From Rhodocyclaceae bacterium (GTDB taxonomy: Bacteria > Pseudomonadota > Gammaproteobacteria > Burkholderiales > Ga0077523): 64,000 bases of DNA. The notes under the pieces were generated by a model. It made no database searches and was not told the origin of the DNA. It saw nothing but the letters and a program-made list of their open reading frames with translations. The DNA lies in contig JADCHQ010000006.1 of assembly GCA_020248405.1 (NCBI GenBank), forward strand, positions 1-64,000. Reading direction: 5' to 3'. Below, one piece after another: positions 9,503-20,856 of this stretch (within the stretch, counting starts at the first letter, position 1; the number at the start of each line of letters is the position of its first letter). The position numbers were made by a program, and so were the translations under genes.

Positions 9503-9835
9503 TCAGTCGGCCTTGCGGAGGGTGCCCTTGGGCAGCACCAGTTGGATGGAGGGACGCTGAACGCGCACTTCCACGTTGGGGGCCACTTCAAGCGCGACGT
9601 AGTTCTCGTCCACCTTGGTGACCTTGCCCAGCATGCCTCCGCCGGCCACCACCTCGTCGCCCTTGGCCAGGGCGGCCACCATGGCGCGGTGCTCCTTGGC
9701 CTTCTTGGCCTGGGGACGAATCATCAGGAAGTACAACACCACGAACATCAGCACGATGGGCAGCAAGCCGATGAGGTCCATTCCCGGCGCCTGCTGCCCG
9801 CCCGCCGTTTGCGCCCAAGCCTGTGAAACCAGCAC
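9503..9835 (-). CDS. yajC: Preprotein translocase accessory protein YajC
   Basis: 110 residues. I place the start at the GTG at 9835 because AGGAG lies 6 bases before it; the frame runs on upstream but is not protein-like there. A single membrane helix (LLPIVLMFVVLYFLMIRPQ) precedes a cytoplasmic tail with KGDEVVAGGGMLGKVTKV, the YajC signature. YajC associates with SecDF. The GTG start is unusual within this operon. Confidence 0.95.
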   Translation of the reverse strand: MLVSQAWAQTAGGQQAPGMDLIGLLPIVLMFVVLYFLMIRPQAKKAKEHRAMVAALAKGDEVVAGGGMLGKVTKVDENYVALEVAPNVEVRVQRPSIQLVLPKGTLRKAD

Positions 9836-9927
9836 GTTGCACTCCTGTGAAAGCCCAGGACGGCGCTCGAAACCCGCCCTGAAAAAGGCGCGCATTCTAG
9901 CACGCACCCCCGCGGGAAACCCCGATT

Positions 9928-12067
<2,140 letters not shown>

Positions 12068-12108
12068 GGGCGGCGGATTATGGCCGAGCCGCGCGCGAAA
12101 CGCAGCGC

Positions 12109-12138
12109 TTCCCGTACCGCCGCCGCCTCGTGGATAAT
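12109..12138 (+). promoter_or_regulatory. Possible sigma-70 promoter of tRNA-Leu
   Basis: GATAAT at 12133-12138 sits 15 bases before the mature tRNA and matches the -10 hexamer at five of six positions. The best -35 candidate with an 18-base spacer is TTCCCG at 12109-12114, a poor match. Confidence 0.4.
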
Positions 12139-12153
12139 CGCGCCTTGCCTCGG

Positions 12154-12239
12154 GCCGGGGTGGCGGAACGGTAGACGCAGCGGACTCAAAATCCGCCGGG
12201 GGCAACCCCGTGAGGGTTCGAATCCCTCTCCCGGCACCA
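12154..12239 (+). tRNA. tRNA-Leu(CAA)
   Basis: An 86-base class II tRNA with encoded CCA at 12237-12239. The acceptor GCCGGGG (12154-12160) pairs with TCCCGGC before A73. The anticodon stem GCGGA/TCCGC encloses the loop CTCAAAA, giving anticodon CAA at 12187-12189 (reads UUG). A long variable arm precedes the T-arm GGGTTCGAATCCC. Divergent from queA. Confidence 0.97.
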
Positions 12240-12327
12240 CTGCTGTTCAAGCCTCCTTGGCCACGGCCCTGCCAGCGCGACCAGGGCGCGGCCCCACCTG
12301 CCCAGGCCCAGCCCTGCACCCCGTCGT

Positions 12328-13695
12328 TCAGTCTCGGATCACCAGCGAGACCGTGAAATCGCCCCGGGCCACGTTGAGCGCCAGGGGGCGTTCGGCGCCG
12401 CGCAGGGCGGCGGCCAGTTCCTGCACGGAGGACACGCGGCGGCGGTTGACGCCCACGATCACATCGCCGGGGCGCAGGCCGTGCTTCCAGGCGGGGCTGC
12501 CGGCGTCCACCTCCACCACCGCCACGCCTTCGGCGCGGCCGTCTCGCACCAGGTTGCCCACGCGGGCGCCCGACAGGTCGGCGACGCTCTGGCGGCTGGC
12601 GGCCTGCCCGGCGCGCGGGCTTTCGATGGTCACCTTCACGGCGAGGGGTTTGCCGTCGCGCAGCAGGCGCAGCTCGGCGCTGTCGCCCACCGGCACGAGG
12701 CCAAGCTGGTTTCGCAGATCGCCCGAGCCCTTCACGCCGCGGCCATTGACGGCGGTGATGACATCGCCGCGCTTCAGGCCGGCGCGCTCGGCGGGGGCGT
12801 CGCGCGCCACATCCACCAGCACGGCGCCTTCATTGGCGGCCACGCCCAGGGCGCGGGCGATGTCGGGCGTCACATCCTGGGCGGTGGCGCCGAAGCGCCC
12901 GCGGCGCACTTCGCCAAAGCGCGCCAATTGCGCCACCACCGAGCGCGCCATGTTGCTGGGCACGGCGAAGCCGATGCCCACGTTGCCGCCCGCAGGACCG
13001 ATGATGGCGGTGTTGATGCCCACCAGCTCGCCACGCAGGCTCACCAGCGCGCCGCCGGAATTGCCGGGGTTGATGGAGGCGTCGGTCTGGATGAAGTCTT
13101 CGTAGCCATCGGTGTTGATGCCGAAGCGGCCCAGGGCGCTGACGATGCCGGAGGTGACGGTCTGGCCGATGCCGAAGGGGTTGCCGATGGCCAGCACGAA
13201 ATCGCCCACGTTGAGAGCATCGGAATCGCCGAACTTCAGCGCCGTAAGGTTGCTGGGCTCGATCTGCAGCAGCGCGATGTCGGTGCCCGCATCCGAGCCC
13301 ACCAGCCGCGCCTGGAACTGGCGCCGGTCCTTCAGGGTGACCACCACTTCACGGGCGTTCTTGATGACGTGGTGGTTGGTGATGACGTAGCCCTTCTGCG
13401 CATCGACGATCACGCCGGATCCGGCGCTTACCTGCGGCCGGCCGCCCTCGGGAATGCCGAAGAAGCGGCGGAAGAAGGGATCGCGCAGCATGGGGTTGCT
13501 GTCCTCCGGCCCGCCGGCCAGCACCGCGATGTTCACCACCCCAGGCGTGACCTGCTGCAACAGCGGCGCGAGAGTGGGCAGGGGCTGGCCGTTGGCGTCC
13601 AGGGGTGGCACACCGGCGGCGGCGCGGCCAGCCCCGGACAGCAACACGGCAAACAGCAGGCAGAAGCTAAGGGCGCGGCGCGGAAGCAAAGGCAT
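12328..13695 (-). CDS. Periplasmic serine endoprotease of the DegP/DegQ (Do) family
   Basis: 455 residues with a Sec signal peptide (about 1-27). The trypsin-like domain has the triad His109 (NHHVI), Asp139 (GTDIALLQI) and Ser213 (NPGNSGGAL). Two PDZ domains follow at about 260-355 ([15 protein letters not shown]) and 370-455 ([15 protein letters not shown]). It degrades or refolds damaged periplasmic proteins; whether it is the DegP, DegQ or MucD counterpart cannot be decided. It has no strong Shine-Dalgarno site and is preceded by 81 bases after the upstream unknown gene. Confidence 0.96.
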   Translation of the reverse strand: MPLLPRRALSFCLLFAVLLSGAGRAAAGVPPLDANGQPLPTLAPLLQQVTPGVVNIAVLAGGPEDSNPMLRDPFFRRFFGIPEGGRPQVSAGSGVIVDAQKGYVITNHHVIKNAREVVVTLKDRRQFQARLVGSDAGTDIALLQIEPSNLTALKFGDSDALNVGDFVLAIGNPFGIGQTVTSGIVSALGRFGINTDGYEDFIQTDASINPGNSGGALVSLRGELVGINTAIIGPAGGNVGIGFAVPSNMARSVVAQLARFGEVRRGRFGATAQDVTPDIARALGVAANEGAVLVDVARDAPAERAGLKRGDVITAVNGRGVKGSGDLRNQLGLVPVGDSAELRLLRDGKPLAVKVTIESPRAGQAASRQSVADLSGARVGNLVRDGRAEGVAVVEVDAGSPAWKHGLRPGDVIVGVNRRRVSSVQELAAALRGAERPLALNVARGDFTVSLVIRD

Positions 13696-13776
13696 GGCGG
13701 TGGTCTCGTGATCAGGAACAAAGGGCGGGCGGGCCGTGGCGAGCGGCGGTGCAACGGGCGCTATGCGACAGGCACA

Positions 13777-14292
13777 TCAAACCAGCAGCGTGGGCCACGG
13801 GCAGTAGCCCAGCAGGGGCTCGGGCTCCAGCAGCACCAGGGTGCCCGCCGCCAGCGACCGGGCGGTAGGCGTGGGACGGGCGCGCAGCCACCCTTGCAGG
13901 GTGGCCACCGCATCGGCGTCCGGCGCGGCCTCCAGGCTGCGCCCCTGCCAGTCCACCGCCCGGCCGGCGAAGCTTTCCGGTAGCGACGGGTCGCGCCCGA
14001 AGCGCGAGCGGCCGTAGTCCTCGCGAAACTTCTTGTGGGGCGGGAACGGTGCCTCAGGGTGCGCGGCGAAGAATTGCCACACCTCGAAGCCCTCGAAGCC
14101 GCGCGTACCGGACATGAAGTGCTCGGCTGCATCGCCCGCCAGCGCCACGGCCAGCAGCCGGCGGGCGTACACCAGACCCCAGGCGGGGCTGAGCCGGAAG
14201 AAATCCTCCCGGCTGCGGCGCACCAGGCCAGCCAGACGCCCCAGGTCCTGCCGGGTGAGGGCAAGCGCGCAGCGGCCGGCCCGGGCGCTCAT
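13777..14292 (-). CDS. Unknown protein, translationally coupled to ltaE
   Basis: 171 residues, family not recognised. The start ATG at 14292 overlaps the ltaE stop as ATGA, a classical coupling arrangement. The protein is soluble-looking, with no signal peptide or membrane helix; it is rich in aromatic residues and arginine (EGFEVWQFFAAHPEAPFPP near 69-87) and ends in LLGYCPWPTLLV. Codon use matches its neighbours. Coupling suggests a role connected to LtaE or the upstream RraA-like enzyme, but nothing in the sequence names one. Confidence 0.7.
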   Translation of the reverse strand: MSARAGRCALALTRQDLGRLAGLVRRSREDFFRLSPAWGLVYARRLLAVALAGDAAEHFMSGTRGFEGFEVWQFFAAHPEAPFPPHKKFREDYGRSRFGRDPSLPESFAGRAVDWQGRSLEAAPDADAVATLQGWLRARPTPTARSLAAGTLVLLEPEPLLGYCPWPTLLV

Positions 14293-15344
14293 CAGGCCAG
14301 CGCGGCGGCCCTACCCGCCCCCTGGGGTGCGTGCTCGAAGAAGGCGCGCACCGCATCGGCAAAGGCGGCCACGCCGGCGGCATCCACATCCAGGTGGGTC
14401 ACCAGCCGCACCACGGCGCCGGCGTTGATGCGCATGCCGCGCTCGGCCAGCCAGTGGCGCAGCGCCTCGGCCTGTTCGGGCGCAAGGTGCATGAACACCA
14501 TGTTGGTCTGCACCGCGGCGGGGTCCACGCGCAGGCCGGGGATGCCCTGCAGCGCCTCGGCCAGGGCGCGGGCGTTGGCGTGGTCGTCGGCCAGGCGCTG
14601 GACGTTGTGCTCCAGGGCGTGGATGCCAGCGGCGGCCATGAGGCCCGCCTGGCGCATGCCGCCGCCCAGCACCTTGCGCCAGCGCCGCGCCCGCTCCATG
14701 AGCGCGGCGGGGCCTACCAGCACCGAGCCCACCGGCGCGCCAAGCCCCTTGGACAGGCACACGGACACCGTGTCGAAGTGACGCGCGATGCGGCTGGCTG
14801 GTACGCCCAACTTCACTACGGCGTTGAACAGCCGGGCGCCGTCCAGGTGCATGGCCAGCCCGCGGGAACGGGCCAGGGCCTCGGCCTGCGCCAGGTAATC
14901 CAGCGGCAACACCTTGCCGCCGATGGTGTTTTCCAGGGCCAGCAGGCGGGTGCGGGCGAAATGGGGGTCGTTGGGCTTGATGGCTGCGGCCACACGCTCC
15001 AGATCGAGGCTGCCGTCGGGCTCGTTCTCCAGCGGCTGGGGCTGGATGCTGCCCAGCACCGCGGCGCCGCCGCCTTCGTACTTGTAGGTGTGGGCCTGCT
15101 GGCCGACGATGTACTCGTCGCCGCGCTCGCAGTGGGACATAAGGCCGATGAGGTTGCTCTGCGTGCCGGTGGCCACGTACAGCGCGGCCTCCTTGCCCAG
15201 TTGCTCGGCCACCAGGGCTTCGAGGCGGTTGACGGTGGGGTCTTCGCCATACACGTCATCGCCCACCTCGGCGCGAGCCATGGCGGCGCGCATGGCCTCG
15301 CTGGGCAAGGTGACCGTGTCGCTGCGCAGATCGATGGGCTTCAT
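14292..15344 (-). CDS. ltaE: Low-specificity L-threonine aldolase
   Basis: 350 residues. A PLP enzyme splitting L-threonine or allo-threonine to glycine and acetaldehyde. It begins with the family pattern IDLRSDTVTLPSEAMR and has AEVGDDVYGEDPTVNRLE and LDGARLFNA; the Schiff-base lysine is in SVCLSKGLGAPVGS (near residue 200). AAGGAG lies 9 bases before the ATG. It follows the RraA-like gene by 25 bases and overlaps the next gene by 3-4 bases, so the three form one operon. Confidence 0.96.
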   Translation of the reverse strand: MKPIDLRSDTVTLPSEAMRAAMARAEVGDDVYGEDPTVNRLEALVAEQLGKEAALYVATGTQSNLIGLMSHCERGDEYIVGQQAHTYKYEGGGAAVLGSIQPQPLENEPDGSLDLERVAAAIKPNDPHFARTRLLALENTIGGKVLPLDYLAQAEALARSRGLAMHLDGARLFNAVVKLGVPASRIARHFDTVSVCLSKGLGAPVGSVLVGPAALMERARRWRKVLGGGMRQAGLMAAAGIHALEHNVQRLADDHANARALAEALQGIPGLRVDPAAVQTNMVFMHLAPEQAEALRHWLAERGMRINAGAVVRLVTHLDVDAAGVAAFADAVRAFFEHAPQGAGRAAALA

Positions 15345-15369
15345 GGCCGGTGGCTCCTTGGGCGCGGCG

Positions 15370-16038
15370 TCATCCGCGGTTGAATTTTTCGGCCACCGGG
15401 CGAAGCGCGCGCGCCTCGCGGATCAGCGGCACCATGCGCGCCTCGCGCACGTCGAGCTCCAAGGCGAGGGCGGCCACCTCGGCGGCGCGCTCGGCGGGCA
15501 GCACTATTACGCCGTCATCGCCGCCCACCACGTAGTCGCCGGGGCGCACGCGCACGCCCGCGCACACAAGCTCCACGCCACGCGCCACGCTCACATGACG
15601 GCCCACGCTGGCAGCGGCGCTGATGGCGCGGGCAAACACCGGCATGCCGATGGCGCGCAATTCCGCCACGTCGCGCACTGCCGCATCGCACACCAGCGCA
15701 GCCATGCCGCGCGCATGGGCCGCCTCGGCCATGAGGCCGCCCACGGCGGCCACGGCAAGACCGTCTTCGAGCACGATGACGCCCACGTCGCCGGGCCTCG
15801 ACTCGTCGATCATGCCCACCGAGTCGCGCAGCGCCGCCTGGCGCGTGGCGTGTTCGCGAGGCGCAGGGCGCAGCAGCGCCGTGGCCGCGCGACCGGCGAA
15901 GGCCCCGCCCGCCACCGGACGCATGTCGGGCAGCATGCAGGCAGGCGCGCCCAGCAACGCGTCCACCGCATCGGAAAGCGAAGCTATGGCGGCGCGGCGC
16001 AGGTCGGCCAGCAGGCGGGTTGGGGCGTCGTCTTGCAT
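15370..16038 (-). CDS. RraA-family protein (HMG/CHA aldolase or demethylmenaquinone-methyltransferase-like)
   Basis: 222 residues. The central block VGGLMAEAAHARGMAALVCDAAVRD (near 107-131) matches the active site of RraA-type class II aldolases, where G-x-L and the R/D residues bind pyruvate and the divalent metal. Such enzymes cleave 4-hydroxy-4-methyl-2-oxoglutarate and release pyruvate; related proteins inhibit RNase E. Its operon with ltaE suggests a metabolic aldolase or decarboxylase, but the substrate is unknown. Confidence 0.85.
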   Translation of the reverse strand: MQDDAPTRLLADLRRAAIASLSDAVDALLGAPACMLPDMRPVAGGAFAGRAATALLRPAPREHATRQAALRDSVGMIDESRPGDVGVIVLEDGLAVAAVGGLMAEAAHARGMAALVCDAAVRDVAELRAIGMPVFARAISAAASVGRHVSVARGVELVCAGVRVRPGDYVVGGDDGVIVLPAERAAEVAALALELDVREARMVPLIREARALRPVAEKFNRG

Positions 16039-16147
16039 GAAGGAGGGGCGCAGGCGGGACCGATGGCGATTCTAGTCCCCAAGGCAGGGCCGCGTTGCAC
16101 GGCCGTGACCACCTATAATCGCGCCGCTCAACCGCCCCCCTTGGGCG

Positions 16148-17059
16148 ATGCCGCGTTTCGTTGCACGCAAGCCCTTGCCGAACCCAACCACACATGGCGC
16201 TTCGCGCGCCCGTTCCACCGCGCTGCTGGCTCTGGCCGCCCTGCTGCCGATGCCGGTGCCAGCGGCGGATGAGCCGCTTGCGAGGCCCAAGGCGCAGACC
16301 CTGCGCGACGGTTTCGGCACGTGCCTGCGCGCGGGCACCGAGGCGCCCTCGCCCACCGCCGCACCCTGCCCTGCCCGTACCGTGCCGGCGCCCAGACCCG
16401 CGGCGCCCGTGGCGCGCAGCCGGCACCAGTTGTTGCCACCCCCCCCGCCGCTTCCGGACTTGCCGCCGCCACCGCCGTTGCCGCCAGACCCGCCCGCCAG
16501 CAGCCCGGAGGACGCGGGCGCCGCGGCCGACCCGCTGTTGTCACCGCCAGCGGCCATGCAGGAGACGCCGGCACTCGAAGTGCAATGGCCAAAGACACCG
16601 GAAACGCCGCAACCCCCAACACCGGAAGCCACCGCCGAAACGCCGCAGGCGATGCCGCCTTCGGCGCCCAGCGGCAAAGGTCCGGCAGCGGAAGTGGTGG
16701 TGATAGGCGCCGAATCGCTGTTCGAACTCTCCAGCGCTTCGCTGCACCCGGCGGCCAGGCAGGAGCTGGATGCCCTGGCCACCGCCATCCGCGCCTTTCC
16801 CGCGCGCAGCGTGCGCGTGATCGGACACACCGATCGCAGCGGCCCGCCCGCGCGCAACCTGCGCCTGTCGCGGCAACGGGCCGAGGCGGTGAAGGCCCAC
16901 CTGGTGGCACGGGGCATCCCGGCGGCTGTCATCGTGGCCGAGGGCCGCGGCTCGTCCGAGCCCCGCACCCAACCCGCCGACTGCGAAGGTCTGGCGCGCG
17001 CGCGGCTCGCCGCCTGCCTGCAACCGGACCGGCGGGTGGAAGTGGAGGTGACGCGTTGA
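16148..17059 (+). CDS. OmpA-domain cell-envelope protein with proline-rich linker
   Basis: 303 residues. It has a signal-peptide-like start (TALLALAALLPMPVPAADE, cleavage near residue 40), a long linker from about 60 to 180 very rich in proline (repeated PPPPPLPD/PPPPPLPPDPP), and a C-terminal OmpA domain (about 183-303). The peptidoglycan-binding pattern VRVIGHTDRSGPPARNLRLS and SRQRAEAVKAHLVARGI is clear. It probably tethers the envelope to peptidoglycan, with the linker spanning the periplasm. A TATAAT at 16114-16119 could be its -10 box; no good -35 or ribosome-binding site was found. Confidence 0.85.
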   Translation: MPRFVARKPLPNPTTHGASRARSTALLALAALLPMPVPAADEPLARPKAQTLRDGFGTCLRAGTEAPSPTAAPCPARTVPAPRPAAPVARSRHQLLPPPPPLPDLPPPPPLPPDPPASSPEDAGAAADPLLSPPAAMQETPALEVQWPKTPETPQPPTPEATAETPQAMPPSAPSGKGPAAEVVVIGAESLFELSSASLHPAARQELDALATAIRAFPARSVRVIGHTDRSGPPARNLRLSRQRAEAVKAHLVARGIPAAVIVAEGRGSSEPRTQPADCEGLARARLAACLQPDRRVEVEVTR

Positions 17060-17180
17060 ACCTCCCTTTTCCAGTTGTTTTGCCCGTCAAGAGGATTCGA
17101 ATGCGCGCACAGTTGCGAAGGGTTTCAGGTGTTGCAAGCAAGACCGCGGGCCGAAGCGCCGGCGGGCGGGAGCGGCAGCC

Positions 17181-18188
17181 GTGAATCTGGTGATCAAGCG
17201 CGTGGACGACGACGACCGCCTGGCGCCCCTGCGCGCGCTGCTTGCCCCGGCGTGGACCGTGCAGGTGGCCGACACGGCGGACAGCGCGGCCTTCGCCGCC
17301 GCCCTGGCGGACGCCGATGCCGTCATCTCCATGAACTGGCCGCCCACGTACCCCGCCGCGCCGCGCCTGCGACTGCTGCAACTGCCGGGCGCCGGAACAG
17401 ACGACATCGACTTCGCCAGCGTGCCGCCCACGGCGGCGGTGTGCAACGCCTTCGAGCACGAGATCGGCATCGCCGAGTACGTGCTGGCGGCCATGCTGGA
17501 ATGGACCATCGGCCTGCGGCGGCTGGATGCCGAATTCCGTCAGGGGCGCTGGTACGGCTCGTGGCTGTGCGGCCCGCGCCACGGCGACCTGTACGGCAAG
17601 ACGCTGGGCATCCTTGGCTACGGGCGCATCGGCCGCGAGGTGGCGCGGCGCGCCAGCGCCTTCGGCGTGCGCGTCATCGCCGCCAGCCGCACGCCTGCCC
17701 CGGGCGACGGCTGGGTGGGGGCGGTGCGCCCCATGGACGCCCTGCACGCGGTGCTGGCGGAATCGGACTTCGTGCTGGTGACGGTGCCGCTGTCCGAGGA
17801 CACCCGCGGCCTGGTGAACGCCGCCGCCTTCGCCGCCATGCGCCCCCACGGCGTGCTTATCAACGTGGGCCGCGGAGCCACTGTGGACGAAGCGGCGCTC
17901 TTCGAGGCCTGCCGCGCCCGCCGCATCGGCGGTGCGGTGATCGACACCTGGTACCAGTATCCGCCCCAGGGCGGAGGCGCCATCCCGGAGCTGCGGCCTT
18001 CGCGCTTTCCGTTCCACGAACTGGACAATGTAATCATGACCCCGCACGCCTGCGCCTGGAGCGAGGCCCTCGCCCACCGCCGCTGCCGCGCCATGGCGGA
18101 CAACCTCAACCGCCTGGCGGGCGGCGCGCCGCTCGCCAACGTGGTACGCCCGCCGCTTTCGACTCAACCGCAAGGAGACCATGCATGA
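17181..18188 (+). CDS. D-isomer-specific 2-hydroxyacid dehydrogenase
   Basis: 335 residues from a GTG at 17181. The NAD(P)-binding glycine motif is GILGYGRIGREV (about 145-155). The family's catalytic arginine lies in INVGRGATVDE and the histidine in MTPHACAWSE. It reduces a 2-ketoacid or oxidises a D-2-hydroxyacid; the substrate is unknown. Its stop overlaps the next start (ATGA at 18185-18188), so it is coupled to a FAH-type hydratase, which suggests a shared route for a 2-oxo or hydroxy acid. Confidence 0.92.
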   Translation: MNLVIKRVDDDDRLAPLRALLAPAWTVQVADTADSAAFAAALADADAVISMNWPPTYPAAPRLRLLQLPGAGTDDIDFASVPPTAAVCNAFEHEIGIAEYVLAAMLEWTIGLRRLDAEFRQGRWYGSWLCGPRHGDLYGKTLGILGYGRIGREVARRASAFGVRVIAASRTPAPGDGWVGAVRPMDALHAVLAESDFVLVTVPLSEDTRGLVNAAAFAAMRPHGVLINVGRGATVDEAALFEACRARRIGGAVIDTWYQYPPQGGGAIPELRPSRFPFHELDNVIMTPHACAWSEALAHRRCRAMADNLNRLAGGAPLANVVRPPLSTQPQGDHA

Positions 18189-18967
18189 GCGCCAGCCGCG
18201 ACACCGCAGGATTCATCTGGGAGCTGTGGAGCCACCGGCGGCGCGTGAGCGCCCTGCCCGCCGCGCTGCGCCCCGCGTCGCTCGAAGAGGGCTTCGCCGC
18301 CCAGTGCGAACTGCCCGCCATCACGGGCCAGGCGCGCGCGGGCTGGAAGATCGCCGCCACCAGCACCGCCGGCCAGGCCCACATCGGCGTGGACGGCCCC
18401 CTGCCGGGCACGCTGCTGGCGGGGCGGGTGAGCCCCTCGCCGGCGCGCTTCAGCCTGGAGGGCAACCTGATGCGCGTGGCTGAAGCGGAGTTCGCCTTCC
18501 GCATGGCCCGGGCGCTGCCGCCGCGGGCGGCCGATTACACCGAGGATGAAGTGCTCGCCGCAGTGGGCTCGATGCACCCAGCCATCGAAATTCCCGATTC
18601 GCGCTTCGAGGATTTCGCCCGCGTGGGCGCGGCGCAACTGGTGGCCGACAGCGCCTGCGCAAGCTGGTTTACCTGGGGCGCCGCCGCGCCGGAATCGTGG
18701 CGCCACACCGACCTGGCGCAGCACCCCGTGCCCGTGGCGGTGAACGGCGCGCCCGTGGGCGTAGGCCGCGGCAGCAGCGTGCTGGGAGACCCGCGCATCG
18801 CCCTCACATGGCTGGCCAATGCGGTGTCGCGCCTGGGCTGCGGCCTGGGCGCCGGGGAAATCGTTACCACTGGTACCTGCCTGGCGCCCGTGGCCATCGC
18901 GCCCGGCGACACGGTTGTGGCCGACTTCGGGCCCTTCGGCCGGGCGGAGGTGTCGTTTCCGGCGTGA
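18185..18967 (+). CDS. 2-keto-4-pentenoate hydratase-like (fumarylacetoacetate hydrolase superfamily)
   Basis: 260 residues from the ATG at 18185, overlapping the upstream stop. Motifs RVAEAEFAFRMARALP (about 99-114, metal-binding ExE), GWKIAATS and LGCGLGAGEIVTTGTC fit the MhpD/2-oxo-hepta-enedioate hydratase branch. Such enzymes add water to 2-hydroxydienoates in aromatic meta-cleavage. No other meta-cleavage gene is adjacent, so the substrate is open. Confidence 0.88.
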   Translation: MSASRDTAGFIWELWSHRRRVSALPAALRPASLEEGFAAQCELPAITGQARAGWKIAATSTAGQAHIGVDGPLPGTLLAGRVSPSPARFSLEGNLMRVAEAEFAFRMARALPPRAADYTEDEVLAAVGSMHPAIEIPDSRFEDFARVGAAQLVADSACASWFTWGAAAPESWRHTDLAQHPVPVAVNGAPVGVGRGSSVLGDPRIALTWLANAVSRLGCGLGAGEIVTTGTCLAPVAIAPGDTVVADFGPFGRAEVSFPA

Positions 18968-18986
18968 CAGGCGCGGCGCCGGCCGC

Positions 18987-20030
18987 CTACACCGTGGCCA
19001 CGGGCGTGACGGGTGAACCCACCGCGCCAGGCAGGCGCAGCGGCGGCGCGGTGAGCAGGAAGCGCGTGCGCCGGTGGGCGCGCAGCCACGTGGCCAGGTC
19101 CTTCAGCCACCACAGCTCGCCCAGCGGAACGCCGAGGCGGAACAGGCAGTGCTGGTGCAGCGGCAGATGGGCCGAGGCGCCCGGCACATGGCGCGCCGGA
19201 TAGAACTCCACGGCGTAGTTGTCGGCGCAGATGGCGGCGATGCCGCTGTCGGTGATCCACTGCAACAGGGCCTCGTCGCGGCCGTCCAGGCCCATGGCGA
19301 TGGCGTCGAGACGGGCGGCATCGGGCTGGCGGTTCATGGCCAGGATTTCGTCGGCGAAGCCGGTGCGAATCACCAGCAGATCACCGGGCTCCACCTCCAC
19401 CCCGTCGGCTTCCAGCACGCGCATGAGGTCGGCGTGGGACAGCGCCCGGCGAGCCAGCCCGAAGTGGTGCAGGAAATCCACCATCACGGCGCGCCCCTGG
19501 ATGGGCTTGGCGGCGAAGTTGGCGATGGAGAGCTTGAGCGCCCCCATGTGCTCGCCGCAGGGCTCTTCACCGTGATCGTGGTGCACCACCGGCCCCACCA
19601 CGTCCAAGTTGGCGCGAAAGCCGTTGTAGTAGACCATCTCGGGCACGCCATCGCCGTTGGCATCGAACCACGCGCCCACGTGGGCCAGCGAATCCCACTG
19701 GGTGCTGTACTGGAGCGTGAGCTGCACCTGGTCGTCGCTGACCACGTCGGTGCTGTGACCGTTTTCCTTGCGCAGCGGGAAGTTCATGTTGGGCTTGCCC
19801 ATGCGCTGGGTGGGCTCGAGCCGCGGCGGGCCGCGACGCGGATTGAGCACCCGGCCGCCGGGATAATCCAGCGGCAGCGACAGGCAGAAACTCAGCCCCT
19901 CGCGTACTTCCGCAACACCCTGGCGCACCTTCGCCGGGGTGAGCAGGTTGATGCGGCCCAATTCGTCGTCGGGGCCGAAATCACCCCAGGTGGATCCCGG
20001 CGGACGCTGCCGCCATCGGGGATTGGACAT
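18987..20030 (-). CDS. Cyclase-family protein (kynurenine-formamidase-like, PF04199)
   Basis: 347 residues from the ATG at 20030 (an upstream in-frame TTG at 20066 is less likely). It has the pattern QYSTQWDSLAHVGAW (near 110), the metal-site analogue of the HxGTHxDxP motif, and later CADNYAVE and LPLHQHCLFRLGVPLGE. This subgroup is described only as putative metal-dependent hydrolases. Convergent with the hydratase. Confidence 0.85.
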   Translation of the reverse strand: MSNPRWRQRPPGSTWGDFGPDDELGRINLLTPAKVRQGVAEVREGLSFCLSLPLDYPGGRVLNPRRGPPRLEPTQRMGKPNMNFPLRKENGHSTDVVSDDQVQLTLQYSTQWDSLAHVGAWFDANGDGVPEMVYYNGFRANLDVVGPVVHHDHGEEPCGEHMGALKLSIANFAAKPIQGRAVMVDFLHHFGLARRALSHADLMRVLEADGVEVEPGDLLVIRTGFADEILAMNRQPDAARLDAIAMGLDGRDEALLQWITDSGIAAICADNYAVEFYPARHVPGASAHLPLHQHCLFRLGVPLGELWWLKDLATWLRAHRRTRFLLTAPPLRLPGAVGSPVTPVATV

Positions 20031-20118
20031 GGTGGGGCTCGTGATAGGTCCTCGAACTGCATCCAAAAGGCAAATCGACCGCGGCTTGCTGATGGAGGAG
20101 CACGCGCTGTTGCCAGCT

Positions 20119-20580
20119 TTATGCGGACTTCTCGAGCTCCGGGTTTCCGTCGATGAACTTGAGCTTGAAGACCAGTCGATTGATGCGCCACCCGTCCGAG
20201 CGCGCCTGCAGACTCAGTTCATAGCTGCCAACAAAAACGCGGGTCTTCAGACCCACGACGTGGCTGCGGTGGTGGAAAGCCACTCCGTAACACCTGACAA
20301 GCGCGCTATCGCCATGAATCTCGGTGCGCAGGTTTCCGATCTGGTGGTGGACGTGATCGAGTGGCTTGAAACCCGCCGCCCAGGCCTGAACAACCTGGCC
20401 AGGCGTCAGCTCGGACGGCGCGCCGCCGACCATGGACGTCATGTCCAGGGTGAACGGGTTGGTGAAGCATTTCTCGAGCAGAGACCAGTCCCGCTCGTCG
20501 GTAGCGACAAACATCCGCACGACGGCATCTTCAACCGCCAGGCGCAAGGCAAGGTCAGAAGCGGACGTTGAATCAGGCAT
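20119..20580 (-). CDS. SnoaL/NTF2-like fold protein
   Basis: 153 residues from the ATG at 20580, with GGAGAGG just upstream (20585-20591). An N-terminal helix (DLALRLAVEDAVVRMFVATDERDW), a middle CFTNPFTLDMTSMVGG strand region, and the closing GWRINRLVFKLKFIDGNPE are typical of the NTF2-like superfamily, which includes SnoaL cyclases and ketosteroid isomerases as well as binding proteins. Catalytic residues cannot be assigned with confidence. Confidence 0.85.
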   Translation of the reverse strand: MPDSTSASDLALRLAVEDAVVRMFVATDERDWSLLEKCFTNPFTLDMTSMVGGAPSELTPGQVVQAWAAGFKPLDHVHHQIGNLRTEIHGDSALVRCYGVAFHHRSHVVGLKTRVFVGSYELSLQARSDGWRINRLVFKLKFIDGNPELEKSA

Positions 20581-20688
20581 TGAACCTCTCCAGGCTACGC
20601 GAAGCCAGCGGTCAGCGAAGCGGCGGGCGGTGAGCAGGCCCAGCGGAGCAGCGAGCATCCGGCTCCAGGAGGCGCCGCTGCAGGACAA

Positions 20689-20856
20689 TCACTTCCCAGC
20701 CTTGGGGGTGAGTAGGCAGAGCAGCGGTCCTAATGAACCGGCCACGAGTGTCGAGACGAACCAGCGCCACATGTTCCGACCGCTCGCCCTCGCGTCGTGT
20801 CCGATCCCTACCAGGACGAGGCCCAGCGCAATGACCAGGTCGGCGAGTATCCGCAT
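20689..20856 (-). CDS. Small putative membrane protein
   Basis: 55 residues from the ATG at 20856. Two hydrophobic segments (ILADLVIALGLVLVGIG and WRWFVSTLVAGSLGPLLCLL) separated by a short polar loop suggest a two-helix inner-membrane protein. There is no strong ribosome-binding site and the frame is open upstream to 21027, so the start is uncertain. Function unknown. Confidence 0.45.
   Translation of the reverse strand: MRILADLVIALGLVLVGIGHDARASGRNMWRWFVSTLVAGSLGPLLCLLTPKAGK

Noticed and set aside
12068..12153. preQ1 riboswitch upstream of queA
   Set aside because: The short leader has no recognisable H-type pseudoknot, and queA lies in a modification operon where such a switch is not typical in betaproteobacteria.
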